This document shows, one piece after another, positions 1 through 11,661 of a stretch of DNA of 64,000 bases. Every line of letters begins with the position of its first letter. Within the stretch, counting starts at the first letter, position 1. A model generated the notes under the pieces. The model made no database searches. It saw nothing but the letters and a program-made list of their open reading frames with translations, and was not told the origin of the DNA. The stretch spans positions 28,541,292 through 28,605,291 of the forward strand of contig NC_053049.1 in NCBI RefSeq assembly GCF_003473485.1, read 5' to 3'. Both the position numbers and the translations under genes were made by a program. The stretch is from Medicago truncatula. Lineage: Eukaryota > Streptophyta > Magnoliopsida > Fabales > Fabaceae.

Positions 1-2151
1 TTTGCCACAATCCTTCAAAACCAGTTTCTGGTTTGCCATTGAAAAGAATTTTAAGTGGTGTATCACTTGGAAAGCTTGCAAAATAGAGAACATATTTTCT
101 CCAACTAGTTTTTTTTGACAATTTTCCCTTGTCTAACACATTTCAGAAAAACTTGAAGAAATGTTCTTGCGTCACAAAGATGACAATTATAATAAATTGT
201 GAAAGTTCTTTGAATTTTTTTTTTCCAACACTTATTTGTTTCTAACTGTTGTGCAAATGTTGTAGCTAACTTGAGGTAGGTGTCTTGCGCCTCCTACTTG
301 AGCTACATTTCATCGTGTCTAATAATTTATTGGGGAATGTTAACTAGTTCCCCTGGGGCACTAGTTAAGGGGACTAATATAGAAATTTTGCATTGGAAAT
401 GATGAAAAGTGGAAAGTTTCATTTTATGAAAGTCGAAAAGTTGTTGTTTTGAATGGAGAATTTCTATTTTTAATGGTTAACATGACCCTTATGCATATAT
501 TGATTGAAATTGTGCGAACTACTAACAATAGATTTATGAATCACGGTTTTTGCAAAGTATGGCTAGTTATTTTTAGTCTTCCATGTTGGGAATAAACTTG
601 ATGAAATTAGAATAACTTATTTCACTTTATGGCATCTGCAGTGTGCTTTGCGGTTTCAATAAGAATATGATGGCATTGGGAGAAAAGTATGAATATGTAT
701 TTTTCATTTCAGCAAATTCACAATTCTCTGGCAGTGGAAGCTACATATTTTCTTTTTGGTGATTAGTGACTCTCAAGGATGATTCGTTTTATACTTGTTT
801 TGGAAAAATTAGTCAAGGCATGCTCTGTCTGATTATCTTCTCAGTTTCTTTCTTTTTATCATCACCTCCAACCTGTGGTGTGTTACTTGAATATTCCATG
901 TCATTGTATATATGCTCTCTTAATTTCTTTATCACTAGAAGACAAATATCTTATTATAAGTTTAATATGAGGTAAAACAAGTTGACATAAAACTTGAGTT
1001 TGATAACTTTATCTTATAGTATTTTACTTACTAACTGTCATACCGATCTAAGAAAATATGTCGGAATTCAATGCCGGCGTGGTTGGTTTGCTTCTATTAA
1101 TGTTGTGTGAGGTGTCAAGTGATAGACCATGCTTTCATATGTTGGTATGCTTCCCCTCTGTTACCTTGAAAAATGTTTTTGAACGATAGATACCGCAAAT
1201 AGATTTTGAGGAATGTGTTTCTTGGTTAAATGCAATGATTTGTGTTTTGAATATGGACAAAGTTTAGTGTACATTATAAAAATTGTCAGTTTGATTAAAC
1301 GTTGAGCCCAGCATAGTAATCATATGCGCCATTTTTAGTTCTTTCTCACTAGAGTAAGAGGAAGCAAGATGATGAATAAGATCACATGTATGGTGCTTAT
1401 TTGTAGTTTCAAGTCAACCATAAACCCCGGTACAACGCCGCTCTTGCTTTCCACTTGTGCTCTCCATCATTCATTTTAACTACCATGTCAATATATATGA
1501 TTATTAGAGAAAGATAAAATAGAAACATCAACGTCATTTTTCCAAATACAAACCACCAACCCTATCCAGGCCATCACCAATACATTTGAAATCCTGTTTT
1601 TCTGTTTCAGAGAGAAAAACAAGACTGGGACCTTTATCAAGAGTAAGATTCTTGAAAGCTCAAACTTTTCGTGGGCACCGAAGCCCAGACAGTTCCATCG
1701 TATGCGACTCATTAAGAGTGACAGGCCTGCCGAGTGTTACCCGCCAAGTCATAAAATTATAGGTCACAATGTTTAGGAGAGAAAATATCCAGTCCTCCAC
1801 CCCAGCCTCTAACAATTTTAGGTCAAGCAAGTGAAAAAAAGACCACAGTCACAATCAACAGTGTGGAAACGCAAACACAGAGAAGAGAACCCCAGCAATC
1901 AATCGAAGGGGGAGCTCATGAAAATAACAGGGGAACCCAGAAACACAGGAATTGAGTGGTTGAGAGAGAAACGTGAAATTTCCGAGAAGAATTACAATGG
2001 AAACTGGGTGAGAAAAATATTGTAGGACATTTCCGTTGAGCCCTAAGGCTTTGTTTGCGAGTTTGAAGGGAAGGGAGGAGAGAGTTTGAGAAAAAAGGAA
2101 GGAATAAGTGGATGAAATAGAGAACATTAGTAGAAGATGGCTTTGGAGTGT
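1..2151. other. Intergenic, no secure gene
   Basis: AT-rich sequence with only short open frames and no recognisable domain. One exon-like stretch on the + strand starts at 1611, after a pyrimidine tract ending in CAG at 1608-1610. It stays open to about 1776 in one frame, but it has no recognised homology and no partner exon was found, so it is not called as a gene. Confidence 0.5.
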
Positions 2152-2160
2152 TTATTTTTA

Positions 2161-2434
2161 GGAAAATGCTAGATATCAAGAATGATTTTATAAGAAAAAT
2201 TCAAGAATGACATGGCACAATAATCACCTTTAGATTTCAGTCTCATTTATTAATCTTTCATAAAAAAAAGATACATAACACCCACCACCCCATGATTTCC
2301 GGTCAGGCTGAGATTTTATTGGTTAACATTAATTTCAGGACTATTTCTTGATAAAAAAATCTAAGGGTGATTATTCTGTCATGTCATTCTTGAAATTTTC
2401 TTGATAAAATCTTTCTTAATATATAGCATTGCTC
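2161..2434. mobile_element. Mutator-like MITE with 9-bp TSD
   Basis: A 274-bp element with long imperfect terminal inverted repeats: the left end reads GGAAAATGCTAG and the right end AGCATTGCTC. Inner arms of about 60 bp also pair, for example the CAAGAATGACATG region on the left with CATGTCATTCTTG on the right. It is flanked by the direct repeat TTATTTTTA at 2152-2160 and 2435-2443. A 9-bp target duplication is the hallmark of Mutator-like insertions. There is no coding capacity, so it would have been mobilised in trans. Confidence 0.75.
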
Positions 2435-2443
2435 TTATTTTTA

Positions 2444-3143
2444 TTCAAAATATAAAACCCTCATCGTTTGCAGAACTCAAAAATTGTATTGAATGTGGGT
2501 TTGGGAGGGTTTATATAAATTCTACAAATTTAATCAAAGTTGTTATAATATTTTTAAAATTAAAAATATATTAATCATAAGCACTATAATGTTTTTAAAA
2601 TTAAAAATATATTAATTACAAGTATTAATTTATCACTTTAAAAAAATACTCTCAAAGAATGTAAGAGATTTCTCAATTTTCCCCTGTATTTCTCACGCCC
2701 TTCGTCCTTCCACTCCCCTTCAAACTCTCAAACAAAACCTAAATTACCGGCAGTCCGACGGCACAAGGATATGAGGTCTCAACAGAAATTGTTGTTTCTA
2801 TGGAGTTAGGCAGCAATGAAAATTTGAATCAGTATAATAAAAAGTTTGACATGATTATGAAAATTCAACTTTAGAATCTCACCGGTGTGTGATTTGCTTT
2901 ATATAATCAGAAGCTTGATTGAAAAGAATAGAGGTTCATTTTATCCTTATACAAAAGTATATATTTCATTTCCCCTAAAAAAAAGTTTATCTTTACTCGA
3001 ATGAAGAGTTTGTCGTCCATTTGAATATTAGCCTTTACCGTTGCACGTGAGGAAAACTGGTTTACACAAACAAAAAAAAATCACGTGTAACTGTTTTTTT
3101 TTTTGTCCAGTGATAGTTATAGAAATTAAAGGAAAGAAGATAA
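2444..3143. other. Intergenic AT-rich spacer
   Basis: Holds a short near-duplicate (TTTTTAAAATTAAAAATATATTAAT) at about 2550 and 2592 and otherwise no gene, RNA or transposon end that I can support. Confidence 0.5.
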
Positions 3144-3152
3144 ATAATTAAT

Positions 3153-3441
3153 GGGATTTGCTAGAACACACCCACTAATTTTTATGTGGGAGTGTTTTAG
3201 CAAGCTACACCTTAAGGTGTATTTAACTACTTTTTAGTTATAACTTGCTAAAACACACCTTTTAAAAAATAAGTGGGTGTATCCTAGCAAATGCCTATAG
3301 GAGTTGTTAACATACACCCACTTATTTTTTAGAAGGTGTATTTTAGCAATATTCACCTTAAGGTGTATTTAACAACTTTTTAGTTATATCTTTGCTAAAA
3401 CACACTTAATAAAAACTAGTAGGTCTATCCTAGCAAACCCC
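3153..3441. mobile_element. Dimeric Mutator-like MITE with 9-bp TSD
   Basis: The ends read GGGATTTGCTAG and CTAGCAAACCCC and are flanked by the perfect 9-bp direct repeat ATAATTAAT (3144-3152 and 3442-3450), as expected for a Mutator-like insertion. The interior is two tandem, internally palindromic units of about 145 bp. Each contains the self-complementary core CACCTTAAGGTG (near 3211 and 3356) and arms carrying the CACACCCACT and TTTTAGCAA motifs. It is non-coding and could fold into two adjacent hairpins. Confidence 0.75.
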
Positions 3442-3450
3442 ATAATTAAT

Positions 3451-4892
3451 ATACTAAATAATTGCTAGAAATTTCATATGCAAAAACAGTGATGCAGATA
3501 CAATCTATATCTTTTAATTACTTATATTGCATCAAAAAACCAACAGAAATCAGTTGCTAAGCTGAACATGTTCTTGCATTTACAACCAGTTAGTCCCATT
3601 TCATTATCACATTATTTCAATGACCATTCATTTCCTATAGAACTTTAACATTTTCCATCTTCACTCCCCCATCTCATGAATCTTCTTCACTCCACTTTCA
3701 CCATCCTCAATTAGAAAACAAAACCAGAAACATTGAAACTTAAAAAATACTGAGAGAGGGAGAAGATAAAAATGCTTCAACTACTGCTTCCGGTTACATC
3801 TAACAGCCCTGCAGATTCGTCATCATGAGCCTCGCTCGCTTCAAACCTTTGTTGTTTCATCTTCTATTTTGCTGTGTCTTTATTCCCTCTGTTCATTCTT
3901 TTTTTTCCAATAATGCTCGTATTTTCTTACTATTTAGCAGAGTTTTTCCGTCTATTTTGTCTTATGGTTTTCTTGTTGCTCCTATCCTCTCATTTTCGTG
4001 GTTATTCTTCAACTCATTATGTTTTGTGCATTTTGAATTTTGTAACTAGGTATACATAATTATCACATAGTAAGTTATAACCAGAGTCAAGTCTAAAGGC
4101 TATAGAAGATGCATCTAACACAAGAATCATGGCTACATATTCATGATTGCAACCGGTTCATCATTATTTTAATAAATGCATACATATTTTCCAATTGCTG
4201 GCATATTTACCTTACATATTGAAAGTCCTAAAAATCAGCTATTTACTCTTTTTTATTACATGATCATTCATATGTTTTCCTCAATTATTAAAGTTTATAT
4301 TGCTTGGAGATAGAGTTCCAGTGTCACAGAAAAATTTTCGCCAAAAAAAAGTACCACTAAGAAAGTGAATGGAAATACAATATTTAAAGGTGATAAACAA
4401 GATAGTACTCAAATGAATTTTTTCTGTTCTACTACACCAACACAAATGACCAATTAACAATATTCAACAACTCTTCCGATAGGCCGGTTTGCCGCATTGG
4501 CTACATTTTCTTTACTACGTGTGCTGATATTAGTCTAAAGAAGAAAAATATAGTCGAACAGAAAAATCCATGTTGTGAACGTGATGAACAAAAAAATACA
4601 GTCATACAATTTTCTCCCAATGTCAGATACTTTTGTAATTTTTTAAAGACAAAAAATTTATTTAACCCTTTAGAATGGTATAGACTATAGATGCAGAAAC
4701 ACTTGATATCCATGGCACATTACATAACAAAACAAAAAAAAAAATTAAAGCAACAAGGGAATATATATTTATAATAAATGAGTGAAGGTTTTCTGTCATA
4801 AAGATAAAATAAAAGAGAGTAGGCCAACACATTAATTTTTAAAATCTACTATTAATCTAAATACAGTAGTAAGCAGGGTTGTTGAAGTCTCT
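3451..4892. other. Intergenic, with a weak signal-peptide-like ORF
   Basis: A 74-codon + strand ORF at 3825-4049 starts with MSLARFKPLLFHLLFCCVF, which looks like a secretion signal, and is preceded by a pyrimidine-rich, 5'UTR-like stretch. The rest is hydrophobic, low-complexity and unlike any family I know, and no further exon was found. It could be the first exon of a lost gene or chance. The remainder, up to the 3' flank of the GCN5-like gene, has no supported feature. Confidence 0.25.
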
Positions 4893-6236
4893 CTACTGAA
4901 TTTTGAAGCCAGACTGTAGGAGTGTTGTCACTTTGCTTTGAAAGTGTGCTTCTAGTCTTGTAGCACATTTGTAATATATGGTTTTTGGAGGATTATAGGT
5001 TCGTGCATTCTCAAACATTCTTCTGGCATCCGCGAGAAACATCTCAAATGTGACGTAATATTGTTCTGACTCCAGCCTCTCACTCATTGTCTTTAGATCC
5101 ATCGGATTCTTGATGATTTCATAATAACCAGGAACACTCAGTGCATCAACAGGCTCCTTAAATGGCCAAGCATCAGGGTGATCATGCATTTCCTTTAGAA
5201 TTGACCGCATAAACTCAGTTAAATGTTTTAGGTTTGTAGCATGGTCAGTAGAACCATCTAAAGCTCTAAACCGCGAGTGACCGTACATATCAGGAGTCCA
5301 TTTAGCCTCTTTCAAACCAGGGATGTCATCAACAATTCTATTAGGAATAACTCCATCTTCTGATCTCTTCTGAAAATCAATTCCAGCATAAACAATATTG
5401 TGACAGTTTGATAGTTCTCTAATCTTTTCAAATAGTGCCTGTCTTTGCCGACGGATCATAGTTGTTAAATCAGTATAAGGAATCTTTGGATCAAGCTTAC
5501 ATTCCATGAGAGTTCCCCCATCATAATCCTTTATATAACCTTCCCATCGATCTTTCTCCAAGTGAATCTCTTTTGTAAAACCTTGTTTGATGAAATAGCC
5601 AATAGCATTATTATCAGCATACGTGAGAAAATGTGTCAGTCCATCTACATCACGTGCATACTGTTTCAAGTGATTCATCAATCTGGTACCATAACCTTTT
5701 ACTTGTCGATCATCACTAATTGCACAAAAGGCTATCTCAGCGAACCTCTGATTTGCATATGGACGATATGTAACGCCTCCAACAACGCGATTAGGCTCCC
5801 TTATAACCATTATAGACTTATGGTTCCTATCCATAATAAGTCGGACAATGTACTCCTTTGGCATATTGGGAAGTTGTCTGGCAAATATATTCTTTAATGC
5901 TATCAACGAAACCATATGGTCATCAACACCATCATTGCACACGCATACAAATTTGAGTAATCCAGATTCTTCCTCTTTCTTAAGACTCTCTTCCCTGGCA
6001 CTGTAACCACCTCTTATCTGCAAGTTTTCAGTGAATATATTTGTTGCGGCTTCGTCCTTAACCACAAAGTCGGGGACAGAACCGGAAGTAGTGGCCAAAC
6101 TGTTGACAGAACCGGTGAAGTTGTGCATCGAAGAGTCGCAAGAAGGGTGGAATGGAGGCGAGTGATCCTCGGACAGGTGTTTGCGCTTGTGGATGGAAGA
6201 AGTGGCGAAGGCCGAAGGGCCAGTCTGCGGTTCCAT
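4893..6236 (-). CDS. GCN5: GCN5-type histone acetyltransferase, intronless (probable retrogene)
   Basis: A single uninterrupted frame of 447 residues encodes a Gcn5/HAG1-family lysine acetyltransferase, the catalytic subunit of SAGA-type coactivators, which uses acetyl-CoA to acetylate histone H3 in the nucleus. Visible parts: a variable N-terminus; the GNAT domain (about 95-260) with FAEIAFCAI carrying the catalytic-type Glu and the acetyl-CoA loop [10 protein letters not shown]; a linker; and a C-terminal bromodomain (about 345-440) with the Asn of ARTYNPP that reads acetyl-lysine. The C-terminus aligns with the family end. The N-terminus is shorter than in the usual plant protein of about 560-570 residues. 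Plant GCN5 genes normally have many introns, so an intact intronless copy indicates retroposition (inference). No poly-A tail or flanking repeat is obvious. Product certain; activity unproven. Confidence 0.88.
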   Translation of the reverse strand: MEPQTGPSAFATSSIHKRKHLSEDHSPPFHPSCDSSMHNFTGSVNSLATTSGSVPDFVVKDEAATNIFTENLQIRGGYSAREESLKKEEESGLLKFVCVCNDGVDDHMVSLIALKNIFARQLPNMPKEYIVRLIMDRNHKSIMVIREPNRVVGGVTYRPYANQRFAEIAFCAISDDRQVKGYGTRLMNHLKQYARDVDGLTHFLTYADNNAIGYFIKQGFTKEIHLEKDRWEGYIKDYDGGTLMECKLDPKIPYTDLTTMIRRQRQALFEKIRELSNCHNIVYAGIDFQKRSEDGVIPNRIVDDIPGLKEAKWTPDMYGHSRFRALDGSTDHATNLKHLTEFMRSILKEMHDHPDAWPFKEPVDALSVPGYYEIIKNPMDLKTMSERLESEQYYVTFEMFLADARRMFENARTYNPPKTIYYKCATRLEAHFQSKVTTLLQSGFKIQ

Positions 6237-6301
6237 CTTAGGGTTTTACTCTCTACTTTGTTTTTTTAGGGTTTTATCTCTACTCTGATTTTTAGGGTTT
6301 T
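6237..6301 (-). promoter_or_regulatory. Cluster of three telo-box motifs upstream of the GCN5-like gene
   Basis: Read on the minus strand, AAAACCCTA occurs three times just upstream of the start codon (6239-6247, 6268-6276, 6293-6301). Telo-boxes of this kind are known in promoters and 5' leaders of plant genes expressed in dividing cells. If this is a retrogene, the leader either came with the transcript or was acquired at the landing site. Confidence 0.5.
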
Positions 6302-7550
6302 TACTCATCAATTGATTGATATGTTTTTTATTTATAAGAATAAACGTGGGCTTTTTCTTTACCGAGCATGGACTTTGTTTGACTTGCTATTATAAAACAT
6401 GTGTTAAATTTTCTGTACTATACATCGAATATAATTCTATAAAAAAAAAATAAAAAAAAAACTAACTGAATATAAATTATTTCAATAAAAAAAACCTACT
6501 AAAAAATAAATTATATATTTTTTTGAAAAAAATAAACGATATTCATTCAAATTGATAGAATACATTCGATACAATGCAAATTCAAAGTCACTTAAAACAA
6601 AACGGATGAACCACGAACAAACTCACAACATTCATGTTAATAACACAAAACAACATAACATATGTGCCTACAAATATGTCTATATTCAAGCCACCGAAAT
6701 ACTCATATTTTCGAATTTACAACGTTGATGATACAAAATTCATTGAATGAATCTTCGCATGTTATACTTATTGAATATAATTTATTTCTAAAAAAACTCA
6801 TTTAATATACATAAAACTACTATAAAATAATTTATACATGTACTCTCCTGAAAAAATGATACATGTACTTGCCTCAATTCATTCTAAAAAATGTATTTGC
6901 CTCAATAAAAGTATTTTAATTGAGAGCTTCTAGAGTGAAGTCAGAAAATTAACTTTTTTAGTACGGTCGTTTAATATAAACAATTAGGTTATTGTCGATG
7001 CCATGTCATATATTACAAGTAGATGATATACATTATCATATGTGGATTTAATAACTTTTAAATATTGCAAACCAGTCCATAATTATCTTTAAACTTTCTT
7101 GAGGGGAATTACCTTTAAACTTATTAATTTAAAGTTATTACAAGATAAATAATATTTAAATTAATTTAGACTTATTAAAAAAATTATATATTATATCTAT
7201 CTATCTACTATGGTATCTTCATATTTAGTTTTTTCATAAACTACCTCAACAAGCTTGTTAATAATAAATAAAAGCTTACTTTTTTGCATAAGTTGTTTTA
7301 CATAAGCTCAAAATAAGCTCAATCCAAACGGGACCTAGTGCAATTAAAAAATTTCCTCTTCTAATTTTATTTGAATTTAACCTTCTTGTTCATACGTAAA
7401 GTCAAACTCAATTGTGTAGGTGTCATCGTGTTCGTACCATGAAATCCATACTTATATCTTAACACATTCTTCTCCTTCGTATCTTTCTTCTCATATTCGA
7501 ACTGGTGGTAATCTGTTGTTGTGAAATAGAAGAATTGCTCAGTAGTATTG
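6302..7550. other. Intergenic AT-rich spacer
   Basis: No gene seen. At 7200-7335 the AAGCTTGTTAATAATAAATA and CATAAGCTCAAAATAAGCTC stretch ending TCCAAACGGGACC resembles one end of the Tourist-like family found at 16215-16489, but no partner end or target duplication was found. Confidence 0.45.
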
Positions 7551-8137
7551 TGATGAGATCAAGAGTTCAATAAGCATGTGAAAGAAAACCTATAAGAAAT
7601 TAACATGACAAGAAGCTTTAGTGGACTGATTACTACTAAATAAAACAAACATTAAAAGTCCAATTTTTTTCATTTTAATATGTAATTTTCGTTTTTATTT
7701 TTAGGTGGATTTTTAGATGATCTTTTGCATTCTCCTAGCCTCTCTAAATGCTTCATAGTGCTCTGAGTCATTATAGTGGCTAGTGGGAATTTTAGTCATG
7801 TAAGTGCCTATTTTATAGGTAATAAACATGCACTTATCAATGTATTTGATAAATGCATGGCGGTGAGATTTATTTCTAGTTTTTCAAGCCTAGGCTATAA
7901 ATAAGAAGTTCATGTACTTCTCAAATCTTAATTTGAAGAATTAATCAATTTGAGAGTTTTCTACTTTGTGAGAACTTTTCATTTGTTCTTGGGTCAAGAA
8001 CTTTTATAGTGTTGGTTCTACCGGCAGGTCGCGGTTAGGGTCACACTTTTTGATAACTTTGATTCTATCGACAGGTCACGGTTAGGGTTAAGTTCCTTAC
8101 CAATTTTCAAGACGGTCCTATAGTCGGTCACTTATCA
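7551..8137 (+). repeat. 5' LTR of a near-empty LTR element
   Basis: A 587-bp direct repeat that begins TGATGA and ends TTATCA (TG...CA). It carries a TATA-like CTATAAATAAG near 7895 and is about 90 percent identical by eye to 8274-8859. It is followed at once by GTTGTTATCAGAAA, which resembles the initiator-Met tRNA primer-binding site TGGTATCAGA with changes. Confidence 0.8.
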
Positions 8138-8273
8138 GTTGTTATCAGAAACACCAGCTCTTTAAATCAGGTGTTGTCTATCATCTATCACCTTATTTTG
8201 TTCAAAACAAAAAAAAATTGTTCCGTTGTTGCTTGTTTGGATTTAGGGCAAATCCTCTTTAAGAGGGGGAGAA
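8138..8273 (+). mobile_element. Residual interior of the LTR element (PBS to PPT)
   Basis: Only 136 bases separate the two LTRs: a primer-binding-site-like start, a short filler without coding potential, and the purine tract AAGAGGGGGAGAA directly before the 3' LTR. There is no gag or pol. The element is therefore a deletion derivative that kept only the cis signals for reverse transcription. Its LTRs of about 587 bp are much longer than those of classical TRIMs. Confidence 0.75.
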
Positions 8274-8859
8274 TGATGAAATCAAGAGTTCACTAAGCAT
8301 GTGGAAGGAAACCTATAAGAAATTCGCATGACAATAAGCTTTAGTGGGCTGATTAGTGATAAATAAAACAACCATTAAAAGTCCAATTTTCTTCATTTTA
8401 ATATGTAATTTTCGTTTTTATTTTTGGGTGGATTTTTAGATGATCTTTTGTATTCTTAAGCCTCTTTAAATGCTTCAAAGTAGTGCTCTAAGTCATTATA
8501 GTGGCTAGTGAGAATTTTATTCATGATAGTGCCTATTTTCTAAGTAGAAAACATGCACTTATCAATGTATCTTATAAATGCATGGTAGTGAGAATTTATT
8601 TCTAGTTTTTCAAGCCTGGGCTATAAATAAGAAACTCATGTACTTCTCAAATTACAATTTGAAGAATTAATCAATTTGAGGTTTTCTATTTTGTGAATAC
8701 TTTTTCTTTGTTCTTGGGTCAATAACTTTTATAGTGTTGGTTCTCCCGGCAGGTCGCGGTTTGGGTCACACTTTTTGATAACTTTGATTCTACCGACATG
8801 TCGCAGTAGGGTCAAGTTCCTAGCTTGTTTTGAAGACGGTCCTAGTCGGTCACTTATCA
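8274..8859 (+). repeat. 3' LTR of the near-empty LTR element
   Basis: Second copy of the 7551-8137 repeat in direct orientation, starting TGATGA and ending CTTATCA. The 5-bp flanks (TATTG on the left, CTTTG on the right) agree at only 3 of 5 positions, so the target duplication is decayed or the ends have moved. Confidence 0.8.
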
Positions 8860-9000
8860 CTTTGTCTTGCTGTTGGTTGAGTTTGTTTGAAGTTGTCTCT
8901 GTTCGCAATATATAATTATCGGGTACCTATTCAAGTTTCATGAGTAAGATTTAGAGATTCATAGTAAATTATGACACAGTGGATTAAGGTTTATGGTTTG

Positions 9001-9265
9001 AATTGTTGTATCAATTTCCCCTAATTATGGTTAAGGTTTTTCCTATTGTATAATATTTTAATATTCTTAATTTGGACATTGTACAATAATGGTTTAGGGT
9101 TTGAATTGTTGTATCAATTTCCCCAATATTGATTAGGATTTTCCCCGTTATTATATAGAATTTGAAAATTCTGGATCTGAACATTGTATAGTAATTACTA
9201 AGGTTCGAATTGTTGTATCAATTTCCTCGATTTTTATTAGGGTTTTCCCTATTGTATATAAATCC
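9001..9265 (+). repeat. Short tandem array, about 104-bp unit
   Basis: The phrase AATTGTTGTATCAATTTCC recurs at 9001, 9104 and 9208 and is followed each time by a GGTTTTTCC/GGATTTTCC/GGGTTTTCC block and AT-rich sequence. This gives about 2.5 imperfect copies. No coding potential. Confidence 0.7.
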
Positions 9266-9366
9266 TCACGACCCCATTGCGAGTGTTAACTCCTACCACC
9301 CAACCTTTATTGACCCATTATGTTTTACTCCATAAAAGGAAAAAACACAAACACACACACAATTTT

Positions 9367-9530
9367 AGGTTAATTATATTTTTTGTCCATGTAAATATTT
9401 CAACTTTTTATCTTAGTTCCCTTAAAATTATTCGATGATTTTTAGTCCTCCAGACGTTTCTGTTCACATTTTTGGTCCCCATGTTCAAATGGGAGTAATA
9501 GCGGATAGTGTAGCAGTGCCACATTGTAAG
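9367..9530. repeat. Mutator-like terminal repeat, left-type end
   Basis: Starts GGTTAATTATATTTTTTGTC and contains the ACTTTTTATCTTAGTTCCC and TTTTTGGTCCCC motifs common to plant elements of the GGGTTAAATAT...GGTCCCT type. It matches, in inverse orientation, the end at 14547-14705. The flanks give no target duplication, so the two ends cannot be joined with confidence. Confidence 0.45.
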
Positions 9531-11551
9531 TTTTTAATGATCATGCATTGACTAGACTTTTTTTTTTCTCTGCAATATCCTAAATAAATTCAAATTAAAA
9601 TAAAAGAAAATACAAGATACTTAGGGCATATACCTAACCCAGTCAAACCACGTAATTAGCCCAAACGGGTGTACAACCAATCCAAATACAACAAAAGTGG
9701 TTCAAAAGACTCTTTCAAGCACGAACAATATGAAATCGAAGACTAATACTGATATTGAGGAGATCAATGCGTTGGAGGCGAACCTGAATTCTTGAAACCT
9801 TGAAATCTCAACAAATCTGAATAAATCAGAAAATCTAAGAAAGAGAACACCCACTATCCAAGGCAATAATTGCTTAAAACGAACCAATCCATCCACCCGC
9901 TAGGAGGGTGACATATCTGAAACACCCAATCTCGAGTCCACCTCACGAACGAAACCAACTAAGCTGACAGCGGCGCTCTGCAATAATCTTACTTTAAAAT
10001 TGAAACAACTTCAAACAGAGGAGGGAGGGGGATCCCATATCCAATGAAAAAAATTGCCGCCACAAACCATCGACAAATGACAACTTAAAAGGCTTCAATC
10101 CTCGCCCTAAAAAAGGATAAAAACTTGCAGACAAACAACATGGATTTACACTCACCATGATAACTAATCGTGATAGAGCCAACAATTTGAGGAGAAGAGG
10201 TGATGGCGTCGAGGGAGAGCGCACCATGCAATTGCTGTTACATCGAATCAGAATGATTTGGATATGTTAGAGAAGAGAAATGATGGTGTTAGTGGACAGT
10301 GGTAGTCAGGTGAACGAAGTTTGGATTCTGAAAGGAAGGAAGATATGATACTTTTGTTGAAGTCGGATGAGTGGTGGTGATGAGAAGAGAGCTTTTCTTC
10401 TCTAAGGAGATTACATAAATGAAGTCAAGATCGAAATCCAGTGCACTGACTGGACATGCCACGTAGGATATTATGCTATATTTTTACTAAAATAACTAAA
10501 AAATAATTAATTTGGTGAATTTAATTCCGGATCATCTTTATCCCTAATTTTCCGTAATTCTACATCTCATCATGGTGTTCAACATTTCATCTCCATATTT
10601 AATGCATATCTTACAATTTTGCAATATAATTTTGTTTAAACTCGATAACTGGTCTAAGGACCGACTAATTTGAGGGGTTCAATCTCCCTATCTACTTGCA
10701 ATGGTCTCCAAAATTGGAATTGAGAGCTAAAAACACGCATGCAACATATCCATTTACAATTGGGGTGAGTGGAAGTTGCAAGTCCAACCAACAATGGAAG
10801 GTGGAGACATGGATTCACTATTTGGATGAATGTATTGTTCAAGCCTTCTACCCAAATTAACCCAGGAGAGGAGGAGAATCAACCGGACAACAATCATGGT
10901 GATGATTCTGAATTTGATACAATAACAAACAACCACATGAAACAACATTTAACCTTCAATTGTAGTGTTAGCTCCCGATGGGGACACTATCAACGTTCAT
11001 TTAGAATCGACTTAATCCACACTACATTAATTTATAATCTTTCTTTTTAAAAAATACTAGAATCGGCCTAACCGAGGCTACTCGTTGCTAGGACTCATAA
11101 ATTATATAGAGTAGTCTATAGTTTTTTATTTTTATTTTTAAGAAGTCGTTATTACCTCTTTTTACTTAAGTCAACAAAAATTACACACTTTTTTTTTTTT
11201 TTTTTTTCATCTTTTCATTAACTAAAAAAACAAAAACCTCAACACTCTCTAGAAACCTTTACGCCCTCTCTTGCTCCATTCGAAAACTCAGAATTATTCG
11301 TTCCCCTTTAACACCCAGAAACCCTCCTTCATTGTGAATCTCCCCTTTTCAGGTAACGAACGATTCAATGATTCTCCTTTCAATTACCTTTCGATTTTTC
11401 TTGATTCGATTATCTCCCTTTACCATTTCTTATTTATTTAATTCATCTATGTTTGTTAATCCTAAAATCTAGTGTTGAACTTGAATGAGCTTGTGGGTTG
11501 TGACTAATTTTTCTTAAAGATAAATAAAAACTTCAACTTTGATTTAACCTT
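9531..11551. other. Gene-free, repeat-like region
   Basis: Only short open frames, none with a recognisable domain. 9690-10480 is somewhat less AT-rich than its surroundings and could be transposon cargo, but I cannot classify it. Near 11230-11345 a pyrimidine-rich stretch ending TTTTCAG|GTAACG looks like a plant 5'UTR with a splice donor, but no coding exon follows. Confidence 0.4.
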
Positions 11552-11661
11552 TTTTGTGACTAAGCTATGCATTTGATTGGATTTAGTGTTCAATTTCATG
11601 TTAGAGAAGTGACAGTGCTTATTATTTGATTTGGATTTATGAATTGTTGATTGGTTCATTT
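11552..11661 (+). repeat. Direct repeat copy A (110 bp)
   Basis: Runs from TTTGTGACTAAGCTATGCAT to GATTGGTTCATT and is repeated with few changes at 14437-14546 in the same orientation, about 2.9 kb away. Confidence 0.7.

Noticed and set aside
1488..2179. Several overlapping short frames
   Set aside because: Different frames and strands, no domain, no splice-consistent assembly.
5562..5897. 111-codon + strand frame
   Set aside because: Antisense shadow of the GCN5-like coding sequence.
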